NCBI GenBank assembly: GCA_020740775.1
Contig: JAHEWK010000001.1
Span: 4,960,001-5,024,000 of the forward strand
From: Ilyonectria destructans
Taxonomy: Eukaryota; Ascomycota; Sordariomycetes; Hypocreales; Nectriaceae
DNA length: 64,000 nucleotides
Reading direction: 5' to 3'
Under the pieces are notes generated by a model. The model was not told the DNA's origin and searched no databases. It saw only the letters and a list, made by a program, of their open reading frames with translations. A program made the position numbers and the translations under genes. Below, piece by piece: positions 34,134-47,706 of the stretch; position 1 is the stretch's first letter; each line of letters opens with the position of its first letter.

Positions 34134-37100
34134 ATGATTTCCAACACTCGAGCTACGCGATCTCGCTATTCGAGCCCGGCCCAGCCCCAGACCAGCAGCT
34201 GGAATGGACTCGCCGACGCGCCAAAGGTTTCTTCGAATCAGGCATCACGGGCCTTTATGCAGAGGTGGTTGGAGCCCTCCGTGCAGACCAAGGCGAGCTT
34301 CGAGGACGACGGCCTGGTTCGATATGGCGTCCTGGAGAACATGGCGCCGCTGGGATCGCTGCCCAAGGCTAAAAAGGCAGGCCCTGAGACGGGCCCCGCC
34401 GTGCGAAAGATCATTCTGAGGCCGTCGGGTGGAAATGCTGCAAATTCTGCCTCAGAGCCCGCCCCGAAGGCTCCGGCCGCTGCATCTTCCCCTCCACCTC
34501 CAGCAGCACCCCCTTCACCGCCACGACGGAGGTCCATCGCCGTAAAGGTTACAGCGGTGGAAGCAGCAGCAGCGGACGACGACGACGACGAGGACTACGA
34601 GCCCAAGGAGGCACCGAAACGTCGTCAGTCAGGCCGTGTATCCCTGGGTAAGCGAACCCGTCGGTCGTCAGGCGGCAGGAGGAGCTCCATTACTGCTGTG
34701 ACCAAGCCGACCACACCAAAGGCGACGAGAGAGGCAAAGGAGGCGAAAGCAGTGAAAGCAGCCAAAGAAGCAAGAGAAGCCAAAGAGGCCGAAGAGGCCA
34801 GGGAGGCCAAGCAAGCAAAGGAGACCAAGGAGCTTGCTCCACCGGATCCCGAGGTCAAAGAATTCACAGACAAAGTCATTGAATCCGCCGTGGATGAGGC
34901 ACTCAAACACTACCGCTATCCTACTGCCTGGGCACTCAGGAACCTCTACGACGAAAACTCGCACAGCGCCCGCTTTGTGGCCATGATCGAGGACGTCTTC
35001 AACCAGACAGCAGACGCGGCCACGCTCCGAAAGTTCTCGAAGCAGATTGAGCAGAAGAAGCGTGAGGGCAAGAAGGATAATATGGGCTGCTACTACTTCA
35101 TCCCGCCGTCGACCAACAGCCGTTTTACTCCTCACAAGCCCAAGGCCGCACCCTACGGCAAGCTTCTACAGCATTCCGAGGAACCGCAGTCGGAGGGCCG
35201 AGCAGCCAAGAGGACAAAAACGTCTCACTCTGCCCATACCCACAGCCACGCCACCCGCGACACGCCCCGAAAAATGGCGTCGGGGGCCAGCAGCAGCAGC
35301 GGCCACGGCCACGGCCACGGCCCCAACGGCGAGCCCAGAACGCCCTCACGCAAACGAGCTCGACGCGACTCTGCATCTAGCGACTCATCGCTCTCGTCGG
35401 CCATGAGCCTGTCATCGCCTGAAGCCAGCATCGCCAGCGGCAGCCCACCCCGTCGAGGGGCCACCACTCGCCCTGGGCCCGACTCCAGCGATGCGCCAAA
35501 ATCTCGGCCAATCACCACCCGCCGCAAATCACTCGGCTCCAAGTCCAAGAAAGCCAGGTCCAGCCCGTCCGCATCAACCTCTCCCACACTACCCATCTCA
35601 TCCAACACCCCCACGGCCGATGCCAGTGCCAACATGCCGGGCAGGCTTTCCGCTGCTCAGCTCTTCCCCAACCTGCCCAGCAAGTCATCAAAGGGAGTCA
35701 AGAACACTGGCAAGGGCCCTGTGCCCATGTCGGCCGACGACATCAGCGACGGGGAAGACCCGGACGTCTTCTGGGACAGGCGACGAGATGCGCGACAGTT
35801 CGCCAACAGCGTCACCGTCCGCGAGAGCTCGGTGCGCGGCGCCGACGAGGAGCTGGTTGCCACGCCCGTTAGGAAGACCAGGAAAACGCGTCAGTCCATG
35901 GCGATCCCAGCCACCACCAGGGCCACACGATCAGCCAGCAAGCGGCCTCACGACGAGGTCGACATTGCAACCTCGCCCGTCGCCTGGTCCTTTCAGGGCG
36001 ACGGACCACCCGAAGCTAGCTCTACGGTTGGATCGCGAGCTGTGACTCCTACGCTGCGCATGCCTAAGAAGCAGAGATCTGGACTTCGTGTCAAGTCATC
36101 GTAAGTCACTACCTGACCAGCTTTTCCGTTGTTTGCCATCACCACAATCACTGCCCTGAGCACAAACATGGAGGGCAGCGTGTTTTTGCTTCCATCGCGA
36201 GAATCGGGGCGAGAAACGGCTCAGCGCGTCAGAGGCCACGTCTTATCTCAGTTCCATTCTCATTCTCCCTCAAACGTCGCGTTTGATATGGTCGCGCGCC
36301 TCGAGCCCATGGACACATTTCCCCTCTCCTTTTTGAGATGGTGATCTGAGATGAGCTTTGCTAACTCTACGTCTCGTTCTAGGCCTGTGAAGAAGAAGGG
36401 AGGAACTGCCGCAGGGCTTCCTCGATCCCTGGGTGAAGCGTCAGCAGCTAATGGCGCGTCTAAAGAACAGGTATGCGTGACATCCCCCTCCCAGCGAGCT
36501 TCCGAGGAGTGTATATGCCGGTTTTTCGCGATGGATCAAGGGGGCCACGGCTATTCTGGAGATTGTTGAGGTCATGGCGCCTTTTTCCCTCCGTCCCTCC
36601 AGGATCACCAGACACGGCAATTTTGGTGGCCCCTGCAGATCCGCTTTTCCGGCCAGCCCCCGAACCCCGACGCGTTGGAATTGCATGGCGATGTGACAGG
36701 ATGCAGGCGCTGACGAGACCCCTAGGCATCTGACAACGACGAGGATTGCTCCGCTTGCGGCGCCGCTGGCGATGTCGTCTGCTGCGATGGCTGCCCTCGG
36801 TCATTCCACTTTGAGTGCGTGGGTATGGTGCAGTCTGAGAACCTGCCCGACGAGTGGTTCTGCAACGAGTGTCTGTTCAAACGATACCCATCGCGAGTCC
36901 CTGTGCACAAGGGCGTCTTTGCGAATGCGCTGAACAATCTCGAGAAGAGCATCCCTCGCGCTTTCAGCCTCCCGAAGCGACTTCAGACCCGTTTCGAAGG
37001 CGTCAAGGCCGGAAGTGATGGTGATTATGAGGAGACCACGGCCGCCAAGACCGTCAAGTAAGTCACCATCTCGCACTGTCCAGTCCCACAGAGCCTAATC

Positions 37101-38209
37101 CATGTGCGCAGGAAGAAGAATGGATACGAAGAGATTACCGACTTCTTCAAGCAGCGCGAAGACGGCCAAGCAGTGCTCTGCCACGGCTGCCAGAAATCGG
37201 CAACCGACGTCCGCGCCATTGTCTCGTGCAGCGTCTGTCCATTGCACTGGCACCTGGATTGCCTGGACCCCCCTCTGGCTGTTCCTCCCGTTCCTAAGAC
37301 CTGGCGCTGTCCTGCGCATGTCGACGATGTCTTGACAGAAGCTCCTCCCCTGGGGCCAGCCCATCGGTTTCGCAAGGTCAAAGGAGGCCAAACGATTAGC
37401 CCGGCCTTCTCTCGAGGTCTCAAGAACAATGGCCACATCGAAGTGGACTGGAGTGATGAGCTTGAACCATCCAACGACTCTGGCTGGCCAGATCCGGACT
37501 CATTTGGCCATACCCACAAGCTTCAGTCCAAAGGCATTGTCCTCGATTTTATTGAGCAGTGAGATTCCCGATCCAGTGCTGCCTCTTCTTACGCTGACCA
37601 TTTTATAGGGTATACCGCGGTGGTGCTGGCTATGGACACCGTCAGGATGAACCTCGATGGGCGTCTTATTTGCCTGCCAAGCCTGCCAATGCTGCTCACC
37701 ATCCGGCCAGGGGCTCTGACCTGCAGAGAACCGTCGACGAGATGCAGGTGTCACTTGCGTTAACTAGCCTGAAGGTGAAAAGATCGGAGAATGTCGACCA
37801 CCTGATCTCGGCGCTTCTTGTAAGTTTTGCTGATCTGGCTTCACTTATCACAATATTAACAGCTACCTAGACTGCTGCAGACCCCAGCGTCTTGGCCCTG
37901 ATGGCAAAGAATAATGCGGACAACATTGCGCAGGGACAGCTCACGGACGACGACAAGGTTGGCCTCAGAGCTCTCCTTGCTCAGATGGATGCCATGAGTG
38001 CTCGTATCCGCGAAGCCCTCGGCGAAGCACCACCCTCAAACGTCACCGCCACGAGGCTTGGCCAGGATACTGCAGTGCTTGACGTCCCATCCCCCCAAGA
38101 CTCGGCTATCGCCGAACCTGATGAAAAGGAGACTGGAGCTCTCCCGGTCACCGAACCAACACCACCCTCTACTATCGACCATGCCGAAGGTTCCATGGAC
38201 CTCGACTAG
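34134..38209 (+). CDS. RCO1: Two-PHD-finger protein of the Rpd3S type (Rco1-like)
   Basis: Six exons (34134-36100, 36383-36470, 36726-37057, 37112-37558, 37609-37819, 37871-38209) close in frame at 1127 aa. The first ~685 residues are mostly disordered: basic, Ser/Pro-rich, with an Ala/Glu/Lys helix (~195-235), a His-rich patch and nuclear-type KR clusters. PHD1 (~693-735) reads CSACGAAGDVVCCDGC, then FHFEC and FCNEC. PHD2 (~830-880) reads CHGCQK, VSCSVC, HWHLDC and RCPAH. In yeast, Rco1 pairs with Eaf3 in the Rpd3S histone deacetylase, which reads H3K36 methylation on transcribed genes. Two PHDs with this spacing and a KGIVLDFIEQV-like helix after PHD2 support the call. Fungi have other PHD proteins, so the symbol is probable rather than certain. 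Confidence 0.85.
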
Positions 38210-39828
38210 TACTTTCCCTTGTTTTCCTTTGAGAATGATGACTTTCTCGACAAAATTGGCACTCTTGTTTGATTACGGCATACTCCCTTTCCCCTATAGA
38301 ATTGTATGAATTGTTGGCACACAAATGCACCCCTTCATAGCCTCCCATTTTCTTTCCAGCCTTGACTACGGACATTGGAGTTTGGAAGGGTTTTGGTATT
38401 CCCATCATGACCATGGCATAGAGACGACTCGGGTGCTCTTCCCAAATTTATTATGCTTTGTTATTGTTCTGGTTATTTTCTTCGTTGGTTGTTCTGCTCT
38501 TTCTCGTACCCTCCCCGCACCACCACCACCACCATCACTCACACATACCATTCTGATTTGCCTGGTTGTCCTTCCTACGATTTGTTATGTGAGGAAATGC
38601 CCTCTCAGGTCCCAGACTGCGGGCGGCAGCGCTTTGTATCGCGTTGCCAACAGAGGGACTCGAGGGGCGGGAGGGTTGGGCGGAGAAGTGGAAAAGGGAC
38701 GATGGAGGACTCTATAGCCTTCGCTCTGCGTTTTTAATGCTCTTGTTGTATCATAATCGGATGGACGAGGTGGGATTGTTTTTTTGATACCACCACGGGG
38801 AGGAAAGGAAAGGAATCGCGAGAAAGATGAGAAGAACATATACCATAGGCACTGAAGACACCAAAATACGCAAATCGCATGGCCAGTTGGCTCGTCATAT
38901 CACCTTGCTTGTCTCCCGTCATCCTGCTACACTCACTTACTGGATCATGATTTAACGGATAACTTAATTCAAAAATCGTCAAACGTGCCGACAGGCCTTT
39001 TGATTCCATGATAATATACAATCCTCGACAGGCATCGCTGGCTAGATACCTCAGTCTAGGTATAGTGAACGAGTTCACAAAGCAACCGGACCACTGCCAC
39101 CCCAGCCAGACAGACAAACAGACAAGCCAGCGCAACGGTTGCGACGCACATCGTAAAGCAAGTACTCGCAGACTGTCCCGTCGTATCATCCTATCGTCTC
39201 GCCCCCCTTATATCCGCTAATCAAGCCAAGCCAAGCCCAAGCCCAAAAGTCCCAAGGATGAAGCCCACGCCCACAGCGCAGAACGGAGAGCAAGCTCAAG
39301 ACCGATCTGTGGGAGAAGAGCTGCAATTTTTCTACAGAGAAGCGAACAAACAGAATTCAGGGCCTCGGCCACCGGAGGGGGTTGGTTTTTGTATGATTTT
39401 CTTCTTTTTTTCCGGGTTCGTTCAATCGTGGAAGAGTCCTGCCTCTCCTTTCTTTGGCGGGCGGCGACGTACAGCATGAAAGGCCTGCCAGACGCCCACG
39501 CGCCGCGCCGCAAGCAAAGTGACAGAGGGAGGTATCGAAGCAAGAGGATGGGGCATCCAAAGATGTGCAGAGAATACCCGGTCCGAGTGGACCATCATGA
39601 CAACGCGGCCGTCGAATGCGGTGTCTTGTATCCGAATGACAGATAATCCCATATCCCCCCAACTCCTCATGGCATCTTGTGCCAGAAATGGCCTGATAAA
39701 GCGAGAAAGAAAGTGTCAATAGATTCGTCTAAGAATAGAAGGCACATTTTTAGCAACACAGAAATGCGACGTTTCATCATCTCTGCGAAAACTGATTAGC
39801 TCAGGGTTCTTGGCAGTTCGTTTCGAAA
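38210..39828. other. Convergent 3' region between RCO1 and the PUF gene
   Basis: 1.6 kb, unusually long for tail-to-tail genes. It is AT-richer than the coding DNA and probably carries long 3' UTRs; PUF-family mRNAs often have long ones. No RNA gene was recognised. Frames here are short or overlap each other. Confidence 0.55.
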
Positions 39829-42800
39829 CTAGGAATGTCTTACGCGGCCGCGTCTAGGGTTGCCCTGCTCCTGTTGCATGTAGCCCATGTTGGGCATATT
39901 GGGCATGTTTCCATAGCCATATCCGCCCATGCTCATACCAAAACCCGGAGGGGCAAAGGGGGTCTGACCAGCGGGCATCTGAGGCATGTGCGACGAGGGC
40001 GGCTGGATAGGGCTGCCATTGGGCATGTTCTGCTGGCGAAACTGGTCGACACTCGGGTTCGGGCCGTTGTAGCCGCCATATCCGGCCTGCATGGGGGGGA
40101 AGTTGTAGTTCATCGGTGGCGGACCCCTGTTCATCATGTTCTGTTGGAACTGCAGTTGCTGGATGTTGGCCGCGGCCATGGGGCCGTTGGGTGCGTTGTA
40201 CATCATGCCCTGGTTGTACTGCGGGAAAGACGAAACACCGGCGTCAACATTGTCATTCCTCTGGTTGTTGTAGCCCATTTCGAATCCAGGGGGGTTGGAC
40301 GGTGGGTTCAGAGGGTTGTAGAATGGCTTGTTGGAATGAGCTGACTGGGGATGATGGCCGCCGCCGTTGACATTGGCCTGTCTGGAAGATGGTCGCGTGC
40401 GGTGCTCCGAGTGGGTGCTGGCATCGCGGTTGTTTCCAGAGTTTCGGGTCGACAAACCAACCTCATCCATAAGCCGCTTGTAACCCTGACTGGGCTGTGC
40501 CTTGATTCGAACCAGGACATTCTTGACATTCTCAACCACCTGAGTTCGGATCGTCTCATCGAAGAAGGGTGTGGTAAGCACCTTGAAAATCAACGTGGCA
40601 CCACAGGCGTGGTCGCTGAGGATCGCCTCCAGCACCTGGTCATTGGGAGTGAAGAAGAGAGCCTTGAGGATGACATCCCGGGCGTCGGCCTCCGCCTTTT
40701 GGTTAATGACCTTCAGGACCGTCAGGTAAGCGACTTTGTGAGTGCACAGGTGGACCAGATAAGGCACGAGCTGCGGCGACAGGACGGTGCGACGCTGGGG
40801 GAATGTGCAGGTATCCAAGAACCACGTTAGGAGAAGAGCACCGTTGGCGTTGGTGGCCAGCTGGACGCTGTGCAGAGCAATGGCGGCAGCAAGCATGCGC
40901 TGCTGGTCCTTGGTAGCATGGTGGCTCTCCAAGCAAGCCCTCATGGCGCGGGCACCGTATCGGCCCTGGGAAATCTCCCACATGCGTCCGAGCATGGTCT
41001 CAAAGATGAAGTCGTTGAAGGGGGCGCCGAACTTGAGGCATCCCTGCAGAACGTAGTTGCCATACTGGTCTAGGAACAAGGGGATGGTGTAGGGCCGCAG
41101 GTGCTCGACAATCATGTTCATCTGAGCGGGACTCTTGCACACATCGATGATCTTCTGAGCGGCCCAGGTGCCATTCTTGTGTACACCAATCTCGGCCATG
41201 TGGGGAGCGATCTCAGCCAACATGGCGTCGCGCAGCTGGTCGGAGCAGTGCTCAAAGAGCTTCTGGACAACAGTGTTGCCCAGGTAGTCAGATGCGAGCT
41301 CAGCAATCTCGGGCAGCATGTCGACGGCGATGTTCTCAATCTCAGCCTGCGACAGGCTCTGGTTGTCGATTCGCTTGCGGATATCCCGGAGCTTGGGCGC
41401 ATCGTGGACTCGGGTGTGGGCGGGCTCACGGATCGGTGGGATCTCCTCGAGGAAGGTGTTGAACTGGATCGCGGACTGCAGGTTTCTGGAGATTCTGAAC
41501 CTGTCCTCGTCCGTCGCGCCAAACTGCTTGACGATTTCGACAATATCGTTAGTCATCTCATGCAGAGGAGCAAGCTTGGGAGCAGTGTTCGTGGAAGCGG
41601 CCGCGGGGGCGTTCTCGCTCGTAGGAGCGGCAGAGCCAGAGCCCATAGCGTTGTCCTGTCCCTTTGCAAAAGGATCAGGGCTGGGAGATGGGTAGACACC
41701 GTCGTGGCCAGGAGTGTTGGAAGCAGAAGGGGGTTTGGCAAAGTTGATGCGGATAGGGCCAGCACCAGGGAAGATTTCCTTGCTGTTCATGCTGGCCTTG
41801 GCAGAAATGGCGCTCTCAACCCGCTCAAAGTTGACAAAGCCGCAGTTTTTGTGAGTGAGGACTCGAGCGGACAAAATGGGGCCATGGGACTTGAACATCT
41901 CGATCAGAGTCGAGGTGGTGGTCGAGGTGGGGATGCTGCCGAGCCAGAGTGCGCTGGTAGGCCCTTCAAGGCCCTGCTCCTCCGCACTCAGTAGCCCAGC
42001 ATTCCGGCTGTTGGATCTGCCCAGGTTCATGCCGGCGACAGCCTGAGGGAGGTCCTCATAATCCTTGTCGTCCTGCAGACGAATCTCGGCGGGCGCAATG
42101 GGATTGGGAATGCCAGTGCTGCCGGACATGTAGGTTCTCATGAGTCGGCTTCCAGGAGTATCCAAGACACCGGCGGTGCGAGCACGGGGGCGAGTGACAG
42201 AGGCCTGGTTTGCAAAGGCCTGGACGGCCAGGTTGTGGTTGTGGATCGCGGCGTTAGTAGCAGCCAGCTGGTCTTGTAGAGCAGCCACGTACTGGGGATC
42301 CAGTGGCATCTCCGAATCGTAGTCGTCGTCATCATCAGCATACTTGTCCTTGTTGTTAACCGAGTAGGATCGGAAACGGCTGGATTGCTTGGTGAAGTCG
42401 AGGTTGGCCAGGTATGGAGTAGCCAGCTGAGCGCGGGACTGCTGAGGGGTCTCGGCGAGGCCAAGGTAATCCAGAGTCCTCATGTGGACATCGGACTCAC
42501 CACCTCCCTCTTTGGAGAACTGGGACTGAGCGGGAGAGCTAGGGCCGTTGGAACCGACGCTAGCAATACTGGCAAGAGTCGAAGCCCGTTCACGGCCAAC
42601 ACCGGCTGGGTTCCAGCTGCTGAAGATGGAGGGGCCAAACGGAGAGTTCGTTCCTGGAATGGGCGCGTACTGGCTCCTCTGTGGCATGGATCCGGCACGG
42701 AGGCGGGAGAGGAGGGTAGAGCTGCTGGTGGGGTTCTCGAGAGGCTCCGGGTTGGGGGAAGGCGACTTGTTGAAAGGACTTTGGGAGGGAGTGGGCCTGG

Positions 42801-43404
42801 CGGACTTTGGAGCCAGCCCGGCGACGCCCAGGAGGCCGTTGGCGGCACCGCCAGGGGAGAATCGAGATGGGACAGTGCCAGCGCGGGCGCGGCGAGTCTG
42901 AGGCATGGTGTCCGGAGTGGGGAGTTGGGCAAAGTCAGGGAAGCCATCGGTGGGAGATTCAGGGATGTTCTCGCGCAGCGGCGTCGAGTTGCCGCTGGTG
43001 GGAGGGCCGCCCCAGAGGCTTCCCGGCATGCCCGGGACGCCTTCTTGGGCCTGAATCTCGCGAGCTCTGTATAGACGGAATTCTAGTCAGTCCGAGTTTC
43101 AAGGAAAGGGCTGGGAGAGGGCACAAGAGGTGATGGGAAGAGGAGGAGGGGGATGAACAAACCTCTTGGAGAACAGGCGGCTGGAACCAGCCATCTCGTG
43201 CGACGGAGAACCAGCCCCGGATCGCGAGTTGCTCGCCATCTTGCCAGAGGGGTTGAGACCACCAGACATGCCAAATGGCGACCTGGAGGATGGCAGGGGA
43301 GGGTCGATGGGGGAGTTGTTTGCGGAGGGGGAGGCGGAACGGGTTTGACTGGCGGACTGGGAGGAGTAGCCGCGAGTCAAGTGTTCAGATCTGGCAGTTG
43401 ACAT
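39829..43404 (-). CDS. RRM plus Pumilio-repeat RNA-binding protein (Jsn1/Puf2 type)
   Basis: Exons 43404-43163 and 43066-39829 (96-nt intron) encode 1159 aa. The N-terminal ~440 residues are Ser/Pro/Asn-rich. An RRM lies at ~452-525 (ALWLGSIPTSTTTSTLIEMF, CGFVNFERVESA). Pumilio repeats fill ~650-940, for example LASDYLGNTVVQKLFEHCSD, IGVHKNGTWAAQKIIDVCKS and LFLDQYGNYVLQGCL. The C-terminus is Asn/Gln/Met/Pro-rich, prion-like low complexity. An RRM upstream of PUF repeats is the arrangement of yeast Jsn1 (Puf1) and Puf2, which bind mRNAs for membrane and mitochondrial proteins and work with the Arp2/3 complex in mitochondrial movement. The ATG at 43404 is the first in frame; a TTG six bases upstream is not a start. 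I cannot separate Puf1 from Puf2. Confidence 0.92.
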
Positions 43405-46400
43405 TATCAATTATCTAGCCGACCTCATGAGACAGTGACACGGAAGGTGTCGGGCCGGACACTGGATATTATTCGCAAAGGGGGATTGACTCGTGGATCG
43501 GGACGTAGGAGTCTCTATTGGCGAGGCGCTGGAGAATAGGAAGGTCCAGGTGCGCGACAGCTTCGGGCGTTGCGTCGTGTGTCGTGTGCTGTGCGTCTAG
43601 CGATGGGAGAGGACAACGTGGTGCGCCGAGGGATGTGCTGAGGGCGATGCTGGATCGGGGCCGATGGAACGGGGGGTTAAAGGAGCGGCGGTGCGAACAG
43701 GAAGGAGATCCAGGAGCCGGTATTACAAGGAGAATTCTCGTAGAAGAGGACAAGATCGGATGGGTCGACGTCGACGTCGACGTTGGTGACGGTGACGATG
43801 TCGAGGTCCAAGTCGAAAGCAGGTCGACGGCCGGTCGGGGGTGAGGTTGTGAGGTTTGTGGGAAAAAATGCGAGGAGCGACGTTGCCGAATGATGCGATG
43901 TTGGCCAGAGAGGCTAACTGAGAGGAGTCGAGTGGCCGCCCAGCGTGCGTCGTCCGAGCCCGCGGCCAGGGAGATGCGAAAGAGGAAGGGAAAAAGGGAA
44001 CGGGGCAGAGAGCCGGGGAGAGAGGGGAGGGGAGGGGAAAGAAGAGGCACAAACAAAGTAACGTAACGATCAATATACAGGCCTCATGGGGACGAAAAAA
44101 AAAGAGGTTTTTTTTTCGGGGGGGCCTGGAGAAGGAGACGGGACGCGCGCGATATGGGGGAGGGGAGAAGGGGAGAATTGGGGGTGGTGGAGGAGGAGTG
44201 AGAGGGAAGAATGCGGGAGGAGAAGGAGACAGGCAAGACGACACAAGTACAACAAGGCCGGACCAAGACAAGCCTTCCATGGAGTCCTCCCAGCTAGGTA
44301 GGCAGGTACCTACTAATTAGACCCGGAGCAGAGGGCGACCACCACGGCACAGGGCGCTGACCGGGCGGCTCCAGGGCTTGCGCTGCAGTCTGCAGGGCCT
44401 CTTGGTGGCTCTGGCGCCTGGCCTTCAGCTGTCTACGGTACCAGCAGTGGCGAGCTCTCACTGTACGTGCCACCCACACCCGCAACAAAGGGGCTCTGCG
44501 CACCTGTGCTTGTACTCGCGCCGTACAGTTGCAACCCCCGACTCGAGAATCCGAACGAGGGGGAGCCGTGGCGAGGGTAACCGGCGCTGTAGTTCGTACA
44601 TGGCACGCTGGCTGGTTGCGGCAGTGCGAGCTGTGTGCTCTGTGCTCTGTGCTCTGTGGGGGCCGGCCCCTGAGCGAGTATCTGGACACTTTGCTCACCT
44701 CACAGCCTCGTTTTTTTTTTTGGGTACCTACGGAGAAACTCCAGCACCACGGATGGAATGGGAACTGGTGTGGATTCACAGTGGATTTGGCCTGGCAGCC
44801 AGTAAAGTGGCCAGACGAGTGTCCACTGGGACCGAATCCAGGTACCACACTCGGGCTCAACCACCCGAGAACGCGTGTGCGTCCTGCATCACAGAGCATT
44901 CTCCAAGAAGGCCTTCCACCCCTGGGCTCAGGATGAAACACCCATACGCACGCACGCTGAACTCACTTCTGGATAGATCCAGTTTATTGGTCTTCCCCCT
45001 CAATTTGTCTTCCCTCACAACTTCAGGCACAGACTTGGCTTTCGTCGGCGACGGGGAGAAGAACGTGTCTCTTTCTGTCACCCTCTTTTCCCTTCCCTTC
45101 TCTGCATCGTCACCCCCCCTTTGCCTCAGATGTTCATGTACCGCTGTACCTGACACGCTATTCAGGTGGCTTCCTTGCTTTGTCCAGCTTCAATGCTTAG
45201 CTGTCCCGTCCCGTCCGCCTCAGCGCATAAGGCATATTGCCTGAGTACCTATCTACCTACCTAGGGAGGAGGTACGAAGTACACATCCACCGTAGCACTT
45301 GTAGTACAGTACTTGTGGTTTTTAAAGTTACAGGAGGTGATGGGTTTGCCTTGGTTTCGTTACCACGTAAGTTATTCCTTGCCTTTCCCTCTCCGCTTTC
45401 CGTCCCCTTTCTGGTCGGTACGCCCCGATTCCCAGGGGGCCCAACGCATGGCGCAGGCTGCCCGCCCCGATCCTTCGCGTTGTGATACCCCTGTCCGATG
45501 TCCGATGTGTGTGTGAGAGCACGAACGGCACGCACCGCACTGATGAGATGCTGCGTTTGCTCGATTGATATCCGACACACAAGGTGCGAATAAGGTACGT
45601 AGTATGAATCAATGGATTCTGCAAGTCCACCTGGTTTGATAATGGATCAGATATCCATCTAGCGTTTGCCAAGGCTCTTCCCCGGATGCGCTTTAAGTCG
45701 CTCGTCAGAGTCGTTGTCGTGCGTCGCAGCAAGAAAGCCACGACGGAGCTGGCCATTGGCACAGACACCGGCACCGCCTTTTCACCAGACATCCTGACGA
45801 TGGTCGCATGCATTGGCTGTGATGGATAATGATATGCCGTCAGCTCTTTCTCACACACGCACTCTCCTCTCTCTTTCACACTTTCTCTCAATTTCCCTCC
45901 ACAGCCCGACACACGACCTGGAGACATTCCTATTGGCGGCAACCCCATACACGCTCCCCTTTCACCCAACGAATGTCCCCACCAATCACCAGCCTGCACT
46001 GCCCTGTCGGAGGTTTGCTAACCACGATGCTGAAACAAGCCCTACAATTGCCCCCTACCCGCACATATGCAAGCAAGCTAGTTGTTCGTATGCATTGCAT
46101 ACGGAGGGAGTTACAGACTGACTTTACATGTGTCCGCAAAGCGCCCCCCCATTTTACGAGCCGTTTCGGTGTCGTGTGCTATCATGTAGTACCGGTACAT
46201 AAATAGTACACCTGCGTGTCTGTGTTTGCTTCCATGGCATGCCATCCCTCGCACCGCTGGCCGTCACCGTCCATCCATTCATCCCCTCCGCCACCCTGTT
46301 CTTTCCCTCTTCGCAGCCGTGTTTCCTCTCTCAACATCTGCTTCTTTTCCCTTCACTATGCTTTTTCCCCTCCGCGATGCTGACGGGCCGGCCCTTGAAA

Positions 46401-47706
46401 AGCCACTTTTGGACTAAGCCCTGGCTTCCCCAGCGGCTGACACCCCTACTACGCCGCCCTCACCATCCCGCCCGACTGGGCTGACCTTGTGGCCCTTCTG
46501 GCCCTTGTGGCCTTGGCTTGGTATCCGCCTTGTGGCACCCGCCGCCCCCTTCTCTCAGGCGACGATTCACCTGCCCCCGTTTCATCTCCCACCTCTGGCC
46601 GGCCATTCATAGCCAGTCAAGGCCGCCTCTGTATTCGTACATACGGCTCCCGCTCTTGTTCTCGGTTCGGCACTTTGTCAAGTCCCCCTCGTTTCTTATT
46701 ACTGCATCCCTTTTCATCGTAATATGTACCGACTTCCGGGGGTTACGTCGGCACTAGCTGCCATGGGTCTCCACGACTCCAGGTGGGGGCTAGGTTGCGT
46801 TGACGCCTACTTTCTCTTCGGCCACAGCCACATCACCAACAAGAGGCAAGCTTTCGTATGCGCGTGCGGGCCTCCATGGGTTGTGTTCCATAAGCATTCC
46901 TCGTCCACTCAACTCGTAGGTATTAGTGGCCCAAGCCTAGAGCCCACGCTGCTGTGTAAGGTGCTCCAGCCAGCCACTGGTTGTGAATGGGATGCTAGTA
47001 AGACCCCATCTACTGCCTCATTGCGTGTCCATTTGGTAGTGGGTGGATGCGGCGTCTGGCCACTGCATCCTGATGCTACTAGTCAAGCCTTGCATTTGCA
47101 TTGCCCCTTTTCGAGATTCCCACGAGACCTGGGAATTCTCTGCTCACAACGGCTTCTTTGCCGACATGCACCCACTTAAACAAAGATTGGCTGTATAAAT
47201 GGACAAGAGCATCTGCATACATTCTACAGCAGGTCAAGTACAAAACACGCAAACATCGCAATCCTTGATTTTCTCTATGTTGTCTTCTAGTCCTTTCCTG
47301 GGAATAGTTTCCCATGTGGGTGACAGTTACATTAGCCTTGCGTAAACCTCGTTTCCTTGACAAGGGAACCTGTCGTCCTCCTGTATGAACCTCTCCTAAA
47401 AAGCCTTAAAGGGTCCGCATGTGACCTGGCCCGGCCTATGTGGTTACTTGCCAGCTCTCGCACAGGACATCGTCATCATCATCGATAAGCGCCCTGTCAT
47501 GGTGCCTTGGATAAGTTGGCGTAGAGAGCTTGAGGCTGCGGGGCAACATCATGCCAAGAAAGGTGCAAATCAACTTCGTCCCAATCCTAAACGCCAAACC
47601 ATCATTTGGGGGGAATATATGCGTCATCTCTGCTTCCAAAACCACATCAAAAATGCCAACTCAGAACCAGAGCGCATGCTTTTCGAATTTACTCGAGTGC
47701 TCGCCC
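43405..47706. other. Long intergenic region, 4.3 kb, between the PUF and CLA4 genes
   Basis: The first ~900 bp are purine-rich on the plus strand, so pyrimidine-rich on the PUF coding strand, and look like its promoter and leader; an A-run, T-run and G-run cluster at 44091-44124. A TGTGCTC repeat lies near 44633-44657. The rest is the CLA4 3' side. The longest frame (44378-45244, plus, 288 aa) is Cys/Ser/Arg-rich, lacks splice logic and resembles no family. I see no gene or RNA I can support. Confidence 0.5.
44633..44657. repeat. TGTGCTC tandem repeat
   Basis: Three tandem copies of a 7-bp TGTGCTC unit, with slight variation at the edges, in non-coding DNA upstream of the PUF gene. Confidence 0.7.

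Noticed and set aside
44378..45244. 288-codon plus-strand open frame between the PUF and CLA4 genes
   Set aside because: Cys/Arg/Ser-rich, unstructured composition; overlaps other frames of similar length; no recognisable family or splice pattern.
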